Positions 7,590 through 15,268 of a stretch of 64,000 bases of DNA are shown in pieces. The translations under genes were made by a program, and so were the position numbers. Each line of letters begins with the position of its first letter. Within the stretch, counting starts at the first letter, position 1. The notes under the pieces are model-generated. The model was given only the letters and a program-made list of their open reading frames with translations. It was not told the DNA's origin and ran no database searches. The stretch comes from JACDAV01 sp964626755 (GTDB lineage Bacteria; Chloroflexota; Limnocylindria; Limnocylindrales; CSP1-4), in NCBI GenBank assembly GCA_964626755.1, contig CAZVGO010000017.1, positions 1 to 64,000 of the forward strand, read 5' to 3'.

Positions 7590-8279
7590 TCAGCGCGAGG
7601 GCGACGGTGACGGCGCGATGGCGGGCAGGACCGACTCGACGTAGCTCACGGCCGTCGCCCGATCGAGCGGCAGCGAGACGACGTACCGGATCATGCCCTC
7701 AGGGCCGATGAAGAAGTGGGTCGGGAGCGCGAACCCGCGCCACGCCCGGAAGACGTGGCCGGATACGTCGGCGCCGATCGTGTAGTTCAGCCCGTAGCTC
7801 TCGGCATACCGCTTCCCGACGTCGACCGTCTCCTGGATCTCGACCGCGATCAGCTCGAGGCCGCGGGCCCGGTACTCGTCGTAGACGTCCCGGAGGACGG
7901 GCGTCTCGGCCTGGCACGGCGGGCACCAGCTCGCCCAGAACACGACCCAGACGGCCTTGCCGCGATAGTCCTCGATGCGCAGCGGGCGGCCGTCGAGGTC
8001 GGTCAGCTGGAAGCTCTGGCCATCTCCCGCATCCACCGCGAAGCCGGGCGGGATGGATCCCGGCGCGAGGCCGATCGTCGGCGACCCGACGATGAACGCC
8101 GAGGGGCGGGGATCACCCGGGCCGATCGGCCGGGTCGACCCGAGCGGCGCTGTCACCGCGACGAGCGCGACAGCGGCCGCGACGACGAGGGCGATCCCGA
8201 GGGCGATCTGCCGGCCGCCGAACGGCCCGATCAGCCCGTGCTTTCTCGGGCGGTGGGTGAACTCCGGCCGCTCGGCCAC
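7590..8279 (-). CDS. TlpA/ResA-like thiol-disulfide oxidoreductase
   Basis: A 229-residue protein. A short cytoplasmic N-terminus, one membrane anchor (about residues 24-45) and a periplasmic thioredoxin fold follow one another. The active site WCPPC is at residues 118-122, in the family context FWASWCPPC. Such proteins reduce cytochrome c haem-site cysteines or other extracytoplasmic disulfides, using electrons delivered by CcdA. The GTG start at 8279 directly follows the ccdA stop codon, so the two are co-translated. It is the last gene of the three-gene redox operon. Confidence 0.9.
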   Translation of the reverse strand: MAERPEFTHRPRKHGLIGPFGGRQIALGIALVVAAAVALVAVTAPLGSTRPIGPGDPRPSAFIVGSPTIGLAPGSIPPGFAVDAGDGQSFQLTDLDGRPLRIEDYRGKAVWVVFWASWCPPCQAETPVLRDVYDEYRARGLELIAVEIQETVDVGKRYAESYGLNYTIGADVSGHVFRAWRGFALPTHFFIGPEGMIRYVVSLPLDRATAVSYVESVLPAIAPSPSPSR

Positions 8280-9092
8280 TCAGACGCCGGGGAACTGGAA
8301 GTAGCGCGGCAGGAACGCGAGCCAGTCCATGATCATCGCGACGCCGATCGCGACGACGAGCAGCCCGCCGACGAACGACACGGCCCGCCCGTGCCGGACC
8401 AGCGGTCGGAGCAGGCCGGGGGCGCGGTCGTAGACGGCGGCAATCAGGAGGAACGGCACGCCGAGGCCGATCGTGTACGCGACGAGCAGCGCGCCGCCCT
8501 GGAGGACTTGCGTCGAGTCGGCGGCCATCATGAGGATCCCGCCGAGGATCACCCCGATGCACGGCGTCCAGCCGACCGCGAAGATCGCCCCGAGCCCGAG
8601 CGACGCGAGCCAGCCACCGCGGGCGGTGACGAGCCGGCCTCCGAGCCGGTCGCCGAAGCTCGGCACGCCGGCTGATCCGGGCGGGGCAAGAGCGACGGTG
8701 CCGGTCGCGCCGGCCACCGAGCCCGCTGCGCCCGCGTCGAGCGGGCGCCACGTCCGCTCGAGGAACGGGATTCGCAGGATGCCCGCCAGGTTGAGGCCCA
8801 GGATCACGAGGAGGACACCTCCCACCTGGCGAAGTGCCGGGAGGTACGCCGCGAACCCGCTCGCGACGAATGTCGCCGTGATCCCGAGGAGCGTGAACAC
8901 GGCCCCGAAGCCGGCCACGAACGCGAGCGCGTGCCGCATCGCCAGCCAGCGGGACGGCGGTGTGCCGGCGGCGCTGCCGGCGACGGCGACGGCGGTGAGC
9001 TGCCCGAGGTACGCAGGCACGAGCGGCAGCACGCACGGCGAAAGGAAGCTGATCACGCCCGCCCCGACGGCGACGGCGAGGGTCAGGTCCAT
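8280..9092 (-). CDS. ccdA: cytochrome c biogenesis protein CcdA (DsbD-like membrane reductase)
   Basis: A 270-residue polytopic membrane protein, starting at ATG 9092; the longer frame lacks family similarity. The first redox Cys is in SFLSPCVLPLVPAYLG (Cys20), the second in the AVGWTPCIGVILGG segment near residue 170, as in CcdA. A non-conserved insert of about 50 residues (Ala/Gly-rich, around 100-150) separates the halves. It carries reducing equivalents from cytoplasmic thioredoxin to the TlpA-like protein outside. It overlaps the glutaredoxin-like gene by 10 nt and abuts tlpA. Confidence 0.9.
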   Translation of the reverse strand: MDLTLAVAVGAGVISFLSPCVLPLVPAYLGQLTAVAVAGSAAGTPPSRWLAMRHALAFVAGFGAVFTLLGITATFVASGFAAYLPALRQVGGVLLVILGLNLAGILRIPFLERTWRPLDAGAAGSVAGATGTVALAPPGSAGVPSFGDRLGGRLVTARGGWLASLGLGAIFAVGWTPCIGVILGGILMMAADSTQVLQGGALLVAYTIGLGVPFLLIAAVYDRAPGLLRPLVRHGRAVSFVGGLLVVAIGVAMIMDWLAFLPRYFQFPGV

Positions 9093-9397
9093 GGGGCGTC
9101 GAGGACCTCGTCGAGGAGGCGGCGGAGCTTCGTCGCGCTCGTGGCGAGCTCGAGTCGCCGTCCGCCGAGCTCGACCACAGGAATGGCCGTGAGGAAGGCG
9201 CGGTGGAGGTCGGGATCGGCCGTGATGTCTCGCTCGAGCAGGCGCGGGCTCGGCCTGCCGCTGGCCGCCCGTTCGGCCAGGAGGGCCTCGAGGATCTCGC
9301 GAGCCTCGTCGCACAGGTGGCAGCCAGGGCGCCCGTAGAGGACGAGGTCGGGAAGGGGAGCGGGTGCCTCGGCCGGTGGCCGGGCGGGGTCGATCAT
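9083..9397 (-). CDS. glutaredoxin-like thioredoxin-fold protein
   Basis: A 104-residue protein. After a Pro/Ala-rich start comes a single thioredoxin-fold strand with the CHLC redox motif (YGRPGCHLCDEA, near residue 24), then a cis-proline strand AIPVVELGG. This matches the glutaredoxin/DUF836-like family of small cytoplasmic dithiol proteins. A TAGAAT -10 on the minus strand at 9408-9413 overlaps the ATG at 9409 and ends 10 nt before ATG 9397, so 9397 is chosen. As first gene of the operon it may feed electrons to CcdA; that is inferred from context. Confidence 0.75.
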   Translation of the reverse strand: MIDPARPPAEAPAPLPDLVLYGRPGCHLCDEAREILEALLAERAASGRPSPRLLERDITADPDLHRAFLTAIPVVELGGRRLELATSATKLRRLLDEVLDAPWT

Positions 9398-9407
9398 CTC
9401 GGATCGC

Positions 9408-9413
9408 ATTCTA
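9408..9413 (-). promoter_or_regulatory. -10 element of the glutaredoxin-ccdA-tlpA operon
   Basis: TAGAAT on the minus strand, 10 nt before ATG 9397. The expected start site is about 3 to 5 nt upstream of the ATG, leaving almost no leader. Confidence 0.5.
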
Positions 9414-9481
9414 GGGGAGGGTGGCTTTTCCCCTGAACGCTCGCGACCTCGCCTTAGTTCCGGCCTCTCCGGCGAGCGCGG

Positions 9482-9487
9482 TACCAT
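9482..9487 (+). promoter_or_regulatory. -10 element of tRNA-Arg
   Basis: TACCAT lies 8 nt before the mature tRNA 5' end at 9496, a fitting distance for a tRNA promoter with a very short 5' trailer. It also provides an independent example of the TANNNT hexamer used as promoter here. Confidence 0.5.
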
Positions 9488-9495
9488 TTCCCCGC

Positions 9496-9571
9496 GCCCC
9501 CGTAGCTCAGTGGACAGAGCGAGGCCGTCCTAAGGCCTGCGTCGGCGGTTCGAGTCCGTCCGGGGGCACCA
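9496..9571 (+). tRNA. tRNA-Arg (anticodon CCT)
   Basis: A 76-nt cloverleaf with encoded CCA. The acceptor stem GCCCCCG pairs with CGGGGGC, the D stem GCTC with GAGC, and the anticodon stem AGGCC with GGCCT around the loop GTCCTAA, giving anticodon CCT. The T arm is the standard GGTTCGAGTCC type. It reads the AGG codon. Confidence 0.95.
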
Positions 9572-9644
9572 CGACCCAGGCAACCTCGTCCTGCTCAGGG
9601 AGCGTGCCAAAACCGCGATCGAAGGGCCTGATCGCGCCAGTCGT

Positions 9645-9650
9645 CATGAT
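9645..9650 (+). promoter_or_regulatory. -10-like element before the winged-helix remnant
   Basis: CATGAT ends 7 nt before GTG 9658, the same arrangement as at dcd. It suggests the parent gene was leaderless and fixes the remnant's start at 9658 instead of the ATG codons at 9646 and 9649. Confidence 0.3.
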
Positions 9651-9657
9651 GGCCGAC

Positions 9658-10053
9658 GTGACGAAGGCCCGACTTGCCCTGACCCGTGACCAGATCCTCG
9701 CTCACAGGCGTCAGGTCGGGGCGCTCGACGAGCGCCTCGAGCCGGGGGCGGCCTCGCTCCGCCGCGCGGCGTGGGCGGGTCTCCAGGACAGCGTGCCGCG
9801 GGCGGCGCTCCACTCGATCAACGCCCGCGTGAAGGGCAAACGCCCGCCCGCGGCCGCGCGGCTGCTCCCGAGCGGGGACGCCTACACGCTCTTCCAGGGA
9901 GCCGATCGGGCGCTCCTCGTGCCGAGCGAGGTCAACCGCAAGGCCCTCTGGACGCCACGAGTAAGATCGTTCGCCGCGAGCCGGGTCGGGCGTGGGCCGC
10001 AATCGACGCCCGTTCGGCCGGAGTCAGGGGGCGGGCTGGCGGAGTCCGGGTGA
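9658..10053 (+). pseudogene. winged-helix DNA-binding protein remnant (internal deletion)
   Basis: A frame of 131 codons. The first ~60 residues (ALTRDQILAHRRQVGALDERL, then RRAAWAGLQDS) match the N-terminal helices of the family represented intact at 6510-7550. They join abruptly to a piece resembling its C-terminus (ARLLPSGDAYTLF, then LLVP and ALWTPRV), so roughly 150-200 residues of the middle are missing. After LWTPRV the sequence loses all family likeness. This reads as a gene that lost its core and then its tail. A short functional protein cannot be excluded. Confidence 0.55.
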
Positions 10054-10056
10054 GCG

Positions 10057-10293
10057 CTACCCGGCCAGGGTCCGCTTGGCGGTCTCGAACTCTTCCTTCG
10101 TGATCTCGCCGCGTGCGTAGCGTTCGCGCAGGATCTCGAGCGGGGTCGCGCTCGGTGAGCGAGGCTCGCGATTTGAGCGAACGATCAGCCACACCCCCAC
10201 CAGGACGGTGACCGCGACCACCACGACACCCATGAGCATCCATAACCCGCCGGCACCGCCCCAGCCATCCATCATGTTCCACGGATTCACCAT
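10057..10293 (-). CDS. SHOCT-domain membrane protein
   Basis: A 78-residue protein: a Met/Trp/Gly-rich N-terminus, one transmembrane helix (about residues 16-36), then a C-terminal SHOCT motif, PLEILRERYARGEITKEEFE, as in many short bacterial membrane proteins of unknown role. A strong AAGGAGGT ribosome site lies 9 nt before ATG 10293 and settles the start. This is one of the few genes here with a textbook Shine-Dalgarno. It converges with the winged-helix remnant, three bases apart. Confidence 0.8.
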   Translation of the reverse strand: MVNPWNMMDGWGGAGGLWMLMGVVVVAVTVLVGVWLIVRSNREPRSPSATPLEILRERYARGEITKEEFETAKRTLAG

Positions 10294-10467
10294 CGTCGCC
10301 TGACCTCCTTCGTCGGTTCGCCGATCGTGCGCTCCGAAGGCATTTGATCGCCCGTGCCATCCGACCACGGGCAGCAGGGCCGTTCAGCCTGCCGGCCCCG
10401 CTTCGAGACCACGTGCGCGATCAGTCAGCGGTCCTCTCGGGCCGCTGCGCCAGGTGCTTGTTCCTGA

Positions 10468-10763
10468 TCAGGGGCTCGGTTCGAGGACGAAGAGCGGGAT
10501 CGGGCGCTTCGTCCGCTGCTGGTCGGTAGCCGCTCACGCTCCTCGCCGTCCACTTCCCGCGCCCGGACGGTATCGCACCTCGCGCCCGCGTTTGACCGTG
10601 GCGAGCGGGTCCTCTCGGAGGTTGCCGGCCCAGGCGGGATCCCTGGCGGCGCCGCCGCTTGAGCCGACGACACCAGCCGATCGGCGTCCTCGTATGCGTA
10701 GAGCGTGACCGCGCGGCTGGCCGCTCTCCTTCCGGTGGTCGTGAGCGTGACGCTAGTCGGCAC
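10468..10763 (-). pseudogene. deazaflavin-dependent (Ddn/nitroreductase-type) oxidoreductase remnant
   Basis: Family-like segments appear in order but in different minus-strand frames. From 10763, VTLTTTGRRAASRAVTLYAY is in one frame; GSSGGAARDPAWAGNLRED and ATVKRGREVRY are in a second; TVRAREVDGEERERL is back in the first; and TDQQRTKRPIPLFVLEP, ending at TGA 10468, is in the third. These match the core of F420H2-dependent reductases of the Ddn class. At least three frameshifts and a deletion near the end make it non-functional, and the usual N-terminus is missing. It occupies most of the otherwise empty 10.3-10.8 kb stretch. Confidence 0.75.
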
Positions 10764-10818
10764 GATTCATCCCTGAAGGACGAATCCGATCGCGGTAATC
10801 ACCCAACCTCGGCGCGGC

Positions 10819-10824
10819 TAGACT
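10819..10824 (+). promoter_or_regulatory. -10 element of amine oxidase gene (leaderless)
   Basis: TAGACT ends 7 nt before ATG 10832. No Shine-Dalgarno is present, so the mRNA probably begins at the ATG. Confidence 0.55.
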
Positions 10825-10831
10825 CCCGAGC

Positions 10832-12289
10832 ATGACCACCCGGATCACGCCCGACGAGCAACCACCGCCGGTCACGACGCCCGTCGACCCCGAGGTCCTC
10901 GACACTCCCCAGGAAGGCCTCGACCGGCCGGCGCAGGGATCCAAACGGGTCATCGTCATCGGAGCCGGCCTCGCCGGCCTCGTGGCCGCGTTCGAGCTGA
11001 AGCGCCAGGGCCACGACGTCGTCGTGCTCGAGGCCCAGAACCGGGTCGGCGGCCGGATCTATACGCTCCGCAACTTCGCCCCGGGCCTCTACGCGGAGGC
11101 CGGCGGCATGCGCATTCCACGCGCCCACGACCTGACGCTCCGCTATTGCCAGCTGTTCGGCCTGCCGATGCGGCCGTTCGTCATGGGCAACCCGAAGGCG
11201 CTCGTCTTCGTCGGCGGCAAGCGGATGACGAAAGAGGAAGCCGATGCTCACCCGGAGCGGCTGCCGTTCACCCTCGAGGAGCGCGAGCGGGGCGGGACCG
11301 CGGACCAGCTCTGGGAGTCGGCGATCCACGACCTGCGGGTGATGGTCGAGAACGAGGGACCGTCGGCCTGGGACCAGATCGTCCGCGAGTACGACCAGTA
11401 TTCGCTCTACGAGTTCCTCCGGTTCCGCGGCTGGTCACGCGGCGCGATCGAGTACTTCGCGGTCCTGAACTTCCTCGAATCGGACATGCACAACTCGCTC
11501 GTCGAGATCCTGCGCGAGGACATCGGCGGGGCGTACGTCGACATGCAGGAGATCGCCGGCGGGATGGACCTGCTGCCGAATGCGTTCTTCGACGAGCTGC
11601 GCGACGAGGTCCGGCTCGGCGCAAACGTGTTCGCGATCGACCAGGACCCCGACGGCGTGACCGTCTACTACAAGACCGAGGCGGGCCGGTACAGCGAACG
11701 CGGCGACCACGCGATCATGACGCTGCCGTTCTCCGTCCTTCGCTCGATCGAGGTACTCACGCCGTTCTCCCAGGGCAAGCAGCGGGCGATTCGCCAGCTC
11801 AACTACCACGCCTCGACGAAGATCCTGTTCCAGGTCCGGCGGCGGTTCTGGGAGGACGAGGACGGCATCTTCGGCGGGGGCACGGTCACCGACCTCGCGA
11901 TCCGCCGGATGAACTACCCGACGCCCGACCCGTCGACGAGCCGGGGCGTCCTCCTCGCGAGCTACACGTGGGGCCAGGACGCGCTCCAGTGGGGATCGAT
12001 GGACGAGGAGACGCGCCTCGAGGAGGCGCTCGACGACGTGTCTCGGATCCATCCGAGCGTCCGCGACGAGTACGAGGGCGGCGCCTCGCACGCCTGGTAC
12101 AGCGACCGCTGGGCGCGCGGCGCCTTCGCGATGTTCGCGCCGGAGCAGCAGACCGATCTCCAGGCGGACATCGTCCGGCCCGAGGGTCGAATCCATTTCG
12201 CCGGCGAGCACTGCTCGCTGTACCACGCGTGGATCCAGGGCGCGCTCGAATCCGGCATCCGGGCCGCGCAGGCGATCCACGAGGGCTGA
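10832..12289 (+). CDS. flavin amine oxidase (FAD-dependent)
   Basis: A 485-residue protein. After ~35 Pro-rich residues comes a Rossmann dinucleotide fold with GAGLAG at residues 44-49 and the FAD acidic end VVLEAQNRVGGRI. Near the C-terminus IHFAGEHCSLYHAWIQGALESG is the second FAD motif of the monoamine/L-amino-acid oxidase family. Such enzymes oxidise amines or amino acids to imines with release of peroxide. No signal peptide is seen, suggesting a cytoplasmic enzyme. The substrate cannot be assigned. It stands alone with a leaderless promoter; the next gene has its own -10 hexamer. Confidence 0.85.
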   Translation: MTTRITPDEQPPPVTTPVDPEVLDTPQEGLDRPAQGSKRVIVIGAGLAGLVAAFELKRQGHDVVVLEAQNRVGGRIYTLRNFAPGLYAEAGGMRIPRAHDLTLRYCQLFGLPMRPFVMGNPKALVFVGGKRMTKEEADAHPERLPFTLEERERGGTADQLWESAIHDLRVMVENEGPSAWDQIVREYDQYSLYEFLRFRGWSRGAIEYFAVLNFLESDMHNSLVEILREDIGGAYVDMQEIAGGMDLLPNAFFDELRDEVRLGANVFAIDQDPDGVTVYYKTEAGRYSERGDHAIMTLPFSVLRSIEVLTPFSQGKQRAIRQLNYHASTKILFQVRRRFWEDEDGIFGGGTVTDLAIRRMNYPTPDPSTSRGVLLASYTWGQDALQWGSMDEETRLEEALDDVSRIHPSVRDEYEGGASHAWYSDRWARGAFAMFAPEQQTDLQADIVRPEGRIHFAGEHCSLYHAWIQGALESGIRAAQAIHEG

Positions 12290-12304
12290 TCCGGAGGCTC
12301 GGGC

Positions 12305-12310
12305 TATCCT
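12305..12310 (+). promoter_or_regulatory. -10 element of the CysRS-tail glycosyltransferase gene (leaderless)
   Basis: TATCCT lies 15 nt after the upstream stop codon and ends 6 nt before GTG 12317. It supports that start and separate transcription from the amine oxidase. Confidence 0.55.
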
Positions 12311-12316
12311 CCGGGC

Positions 12317-13303
12317 GTGACGCGACAGCGAATCCCCGACGAGGTCCTCGGGGCTGCCCACGCCCGCTCGCGGGCGCGCCAGGCGCGCGACTGGCCCGAG
12401 GCTGACCGGCTCCGGGCGGAGATCGAGGCGGCCGGCTGGAAGATCGCCGACACCGGGACCGACTTCGCGCTCACGCCTTCCACCGCGCCGGACATCGTCG
12501 AGGGGATGGCCGTGAGGTACGGCTCGAGCGCGTCCGTGCCGTCGCGGCTCGACGAGGCGCCCGTCGGGGTCGCCTCGGTGGTCCTCGTCGCAACCGACTA
12601 TCCGGCCGATCTCGAGCGGGTGCTGGCCGGTCTCCGCGAGCACGCGCCCGACGGGACCCAGATCGTCGTCGTCGGCGACGATCCCTCGCCCGAGCAGGCC
12701 GCGGAGCTCGACCGGCTCGAGGCGCGTGACCCGGAGACGCCGGGAATCGGCGCGGAGGTCGTCCGGACGAGCGTCCGACTGGGCCACGCGGCCGCCCTCA
12801 ACGTCGCGATCCGGCGGGCCGCGGGGCCGGTCGTCGTCGTCCTCGATTCGAGCGTCGAGCCGACCGGGGACGTCGTCACGCCGCTCGTCCGCGCGCTCGA
12901 TGATCCGTCGGTAGCGGTCGCGGGCGGGTGGGGGATCGTGTCGGGCGATCTCCGCCGCTTCGAGGACGCGCCGGCGGGCGACGTCGACGCGATCGAGGGT
13001 TATGCGCAGGCGTTCCGGCGCGCCGACTATGCCGTGCGCGGACCGCTCGACGAGCGTTTTCGGTTCTACCGCAACCTCGACATCTGGTGGAGCCTCGTGC
13101 TCCGCGACGGCGGCGAGGACGGACCGAACCGGCGGGCCGTCGCCGTCGACCTGCCGGCCGTCCGGCACGAGCACCGCGGGTACGCGAGCGTTCCGGAGGA
13201 GGAGCGGAACCGGCTCTCGAAACGGAACTTCTACCGGATCATCGACCGGTTCGGCTCGCGGCTCGACTTGTCCACCGTCCGAACCGGCGCAGAGCGGCGC
13301 TGA
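12317..13303 (+). CDS. glycosyltransferase-2-like protein with N-terminal CysRS C-terminal-type domain
   Basis: A 328-residue protein with two parts. Residues about 8-55 (ARQARDWPEADRLRAEIEAAG, then WKIADTGTDFAL) closely resemble the extreme C-terminus of cysteinyl-tRNA synthetases, including that of the adjacent cysS (AARAAGDFALADRLRNELEA). Residues about 75-310 look like a GT-A glycosyltransferase: VASVVLVATDY start, HAAALNVAIRRAAGPVVVVLDSSVEP in the nucleotide-binding region, and a late DIWWSLVLRD segment. The usual DXD is replaced by DSS, so activity is uncertain. It converges with cysS across a long hairpin. The role is unknown. Confidence 0.7.
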   Translation: MTRQRIPDEVLGAAHARSRARQARDWPEADRLRAEIEAAGWKIADTGTDFALTPSTAPDIVEGMAVRYGSSASVPSRLDEAPVGVASVVLVATDYPADLERVLAGLREHAPDGTQIVVVGDDPSPEQAAELDRLEARDPETPGIGAEVVRTSVRLGHAAALNVAIRRAAGPVVVVLDSSVEPTGDVVTPLVRALDDPSVAVAGGWGIVSGDLRRFEDAPAGDVDAIEGYAQAFRRADYAVRGPLDERFRFYRNLDIWWSLVLRDGGEDGPNRRAVAVDLPAVRHEHRGYASVPEEERNRLSKRNFYRIIDRFGSRLDLSTVRTGAERR

Positions 13304-13375
13304 AATGCCGCTGCAACATCCCCCGCCGCCGTAATCCCGGATTGTTACCTCGCCGCGGCGAGGATTCGGGGTGCA

Positions 13376-13414
13376 GGCGGACCGAGCAACCCTGGGGGCT
13401 GTGCTCGGTCCGCC
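13376..13414. terminator. long hairpin between convergent genes (likely bidirectional terminator)
   Basis: A 13-bp perfect stem, GGCGGACCGAGCA at 13376-13388 with TGCTCGGTCCGCC at 13402-13414, has a 13-base loop. It lies between the glycosyltransferase-like gene and cysS. A further palindrome, CTCGCCGCGGCGAG, is just upstream near 13350. Neither side has a proper T tract, so factor-independent termination is not certain. Confidence 0.45.
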
Positions 13415-13424
13415 GGTCGGATTC

Positions 13425-15002
13425 TCATCGCCGGGTGAGCTCCGGCCGGCGGGCGACCTTCGTCCCGTCCGGGCCATCCATCAGCTCCAGCCCGAGCGCC
13501 TCGAGCTCGTTGCGCAGGCGATCCGCGAGCGCGAAGTCGCCCGCCGCGCGCGCCGCAGTCCGCTCCGCGAGGAGACGTTCGGCGCCCTCCGGCAGGTCAC
13601 CGCTCACCGCGGCATCGACGCGAGATCGTTCCGGTGCCCACACCCCGTCGAGGCTCAGCCCGAGGACCGCGTCGGCGTCGAGGAGCAGCCAGCGCCGTTC
13701 GTCCGGCGCGAGCGAGGACCGCGCCACCTCGCGGACGACCGCGAGAGCCGCCGGCAGGTCGAGGTCGTCGTCGAGCGCCTCGGCGAAGCGGTCATGGAGG
13801 GCGCGGCCCGCGTCGGACAAGGGCGCGTCCGGTGCGTGGGCCCGGTCGACCCGCGGAAGCGCTCGCCCATCTCCCCCGTGACCGGCGTCGCCGGCAGCGC
13901 GCCCGGCGGGCCGATCGCCGGCCGGCTCCGCATGGATCGCGTCCGGCGCGCTCCACGGACCCTGGGCCGGCGGTGGACCGAGGGCTCGCAGCCGCGCGCG
14001 AAGAGAGTCGAGCCCGGCGGCGGCGCCCGCGATCGACTCGTCCGAGTAGTTGAGCTTGCGTCCGTAGCGCGCCGTCAACGCCAGGTACCGGAATGCGAGC
14101 GGATCGTGGCCCTCGTCGGCGAGCTCGGTGATCCGCTGAAAGTTGCCCGCCGACTTCGCCATCTTCCGGCCGGCCATGAGCAGGTGCGCGCCGTGGACCC
14201 ACAGCCGCGCCGGCGGCCCGCCGACGATCGGCGCGGACTGGGCGATCTCGTCCTCGTGATGGGGAAACACGTTGTCGATGCCGCCGGTGTGGATGTCGAA
14301 CCGCGGCCCGAGATGGCGCAACGCCATCGCCGAGCATTCGAGATGCCAGCCGGGGAAGCCTTCGCCCCAACGCCGCGTCGGCCACTTGAGCGAGCGACCC
14401 TCACCGGCGGCCTTCCAGAGCGCGAAGTCGGCCGGGTCGCGCTTGTCCTGCTCGACATGTCCGCGATGACCGGCCCGCAGGTCGGCCAGGGTGTTGCCGG
14501 AGAGGCGGCCGTAGTCGGCGAACGCGGCGACGGAGTAATAGACATTGCCGTGGTCGGTGGCGTACGCGAATCCGCCGTCGACGAGACGTTCGGCGAGATC
14601 GAGCATCTCGGCGATGTGCTCGGTCGCCCGGGGGAACACGTGGGCAGCAAGCATGTTGACCGCGGCCGCGTCGGCGTGGAACGCCGCCTCGTAGGCATCC
14701 GCGATCTCCGCCGTCGAGCGGCCCTCGAGCCCGGCCGCGACGAGCATCCGGTCCTCGCCTCGGTCGAATCGCTCATCGCGCATGTGCCCCACGTCCGTGA
14801 TGTTCTGGACGTGGACGACCTCGACGCCGTGATAGAGGAGCGTCCGCCGGATGAAGTCGGCGAGGAGGAACGTCCGGAGGTTGCCGACATGGGCGAACCG
14901 GTAGACCGTCGGACCGCAGCTGTACATCCGGACGCGGCCCGGCTCGAGCGGTTCGACGGGCTCGACGCGGCGAGTGAGCGTGTTGCGAAGGCGGAGGGTC
15001 AT
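13425..15002 (-). CDS. cysS: cysteinyl-tRNA synthetase
   Basis: A 525-residue class I synthetase starting at ATG 15002 (TLRLRNTLTRRVEP); the much longer open frame upstream is antisense to the peptide-binding protein gene. Visible are the zinc-ligand Cys of MYSCGPTVY (residue 28), the HVGNLR form of the HIGH motif, the second zinc region WHLECSAMALRHLG with HTGGIDNVFPHHEDE, and KMAKSAGN as the KMSKS loop. The C-terminal part has the helical anticodon domain, with an Ala/Gly/Asp-rich insert of about 45 residues before it, and ends in the short domain also found in the convergent neighbour. It charges tRNA-Cys. Confidence 0.95.
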   Translation of the reverse strand: MTLRLRNTLTRRVEPVEPLEPGRVRMYSCGPTVYRFAHVGNLRTFLLADFIRRTLLYHGVEVVHVQNITDVGHMRDERFDRGEDRMLVAAGLEGRSTAEIADAYEAAFHADAAAVNMLAAHVFPRATEHIAEMLDLAERLVDGGFAYATDHGNVYYSVAAFADYGRLSGNTLADLRAGHRGHVEQDKRDPADFALWKAAGEGRSLKWPTRRWGEGFPGWHLECSAMALRHLGPRFDIHTGGIDNVFPHHEDEIAQSAPIVGGPPARLWVHGAHLLMAGRKMAKSAGNFQRITELADEGHDPLAFRYLALTARYGRKLNYSDESIAGAAAGLDSLRARLRALGPPPAQGPWSAPDAIHAEPAGDRPAGRAAGDAGHGGDGRALPRVDRAHAPDAPLSDAGRALHDRFAEALDDDLDLPAALAVVREVARSSLAPDERRWLLLDADAVLGLSLDGVWAPERSRVDAAVSGDLPEGAERLLAERTAARAAGDFALADRLRNELEALGLELMDGPDGTKVARRPELTRR

Positions 15003-15047
15003 GTGAGCGGCCTCGGGCGCGGTCCGGGGATGACCCGGGCCGCCTGA

Positions 15048-15053
15048 ATCGTA
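15048..15053 (-). promoter_or_regulatory. putative -10 element of cysS
   Basis: TACGAT on the minus strand, giving a leader of roughly 40 nt before ATG 15002. No regulatory fold was recognised in that leader. Confidence 0.35.
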
Positions 15054-15091
15054 CCGAAGTCCCGCCGAAGGGCCCTGCCGGGCACCCCGCC

Positions 15092-15097
15092 TATACT
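15092..15097 (+). promoter_or_regulatory. -10 element (TATACT) of the 15.1-25.7 kb gene run
   Basis: A near-consensus TATACT ends 6 nt before ATG 15104. It is the only good promoter seen before the peptide-binding protein gene, so the transcript probably opens with the small ORF at 15104. Confidence 0.55.
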
Positions 15098-15103
15098 CCG
15101 GCC

Positions 15104-15268
15104 ATGCGTCGCTGGGTCTGCATCGTCGCCCTCCTCGCCGGGTTCTCCCGTGACGGCTACGCGTGGACGGTCCGCCCCCGGATCCCGGTCCCCGTCGCGC
15201 GGTCACTCGAGTCGAGCCCCGGGCGCCGGGGGATCCTCCAGACGGGGGCCTGGTGGCGATCATCCTGA
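15104..15268 (+). CDS. small leader ORF, possible secreted peptide
   Basis: A 54-codon ORF beginning at the first base of the predicted transcript. Its N-terminus (MRRWVCIVALLAG, then FSRDGYAW) looks like a short signal sequence; the remainder is basic with a Trp-Trp near the end. It overlaps the next gene's start by 16 nt, so its translation could carry ribosomes onto the peptide-binding protein start. It may be a real small protein, a leader, or a wrongly placed N-terminus of the neighbour. No relative is recognised. Confidence 0.35.
   Translation: MRRWVCIVALLAGFSRDGYAWTVRPRIPVPVARSLESSPGRRGILQTGAWWRSS

Noticed and set aside
9421..9645. plus-strand coding extension running through the tRNA-Arg gene
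   Set aside because: The segment translates the tRNA itself. The promoter hexamer and family-like residues begin only at 9658.
13371..15047. 558-codon plus-strand frame opposite cysS
   Set aside because: It mirrors cysS codons in antisense and shows no family pattern; cysS motifs are complete on the minus strand.
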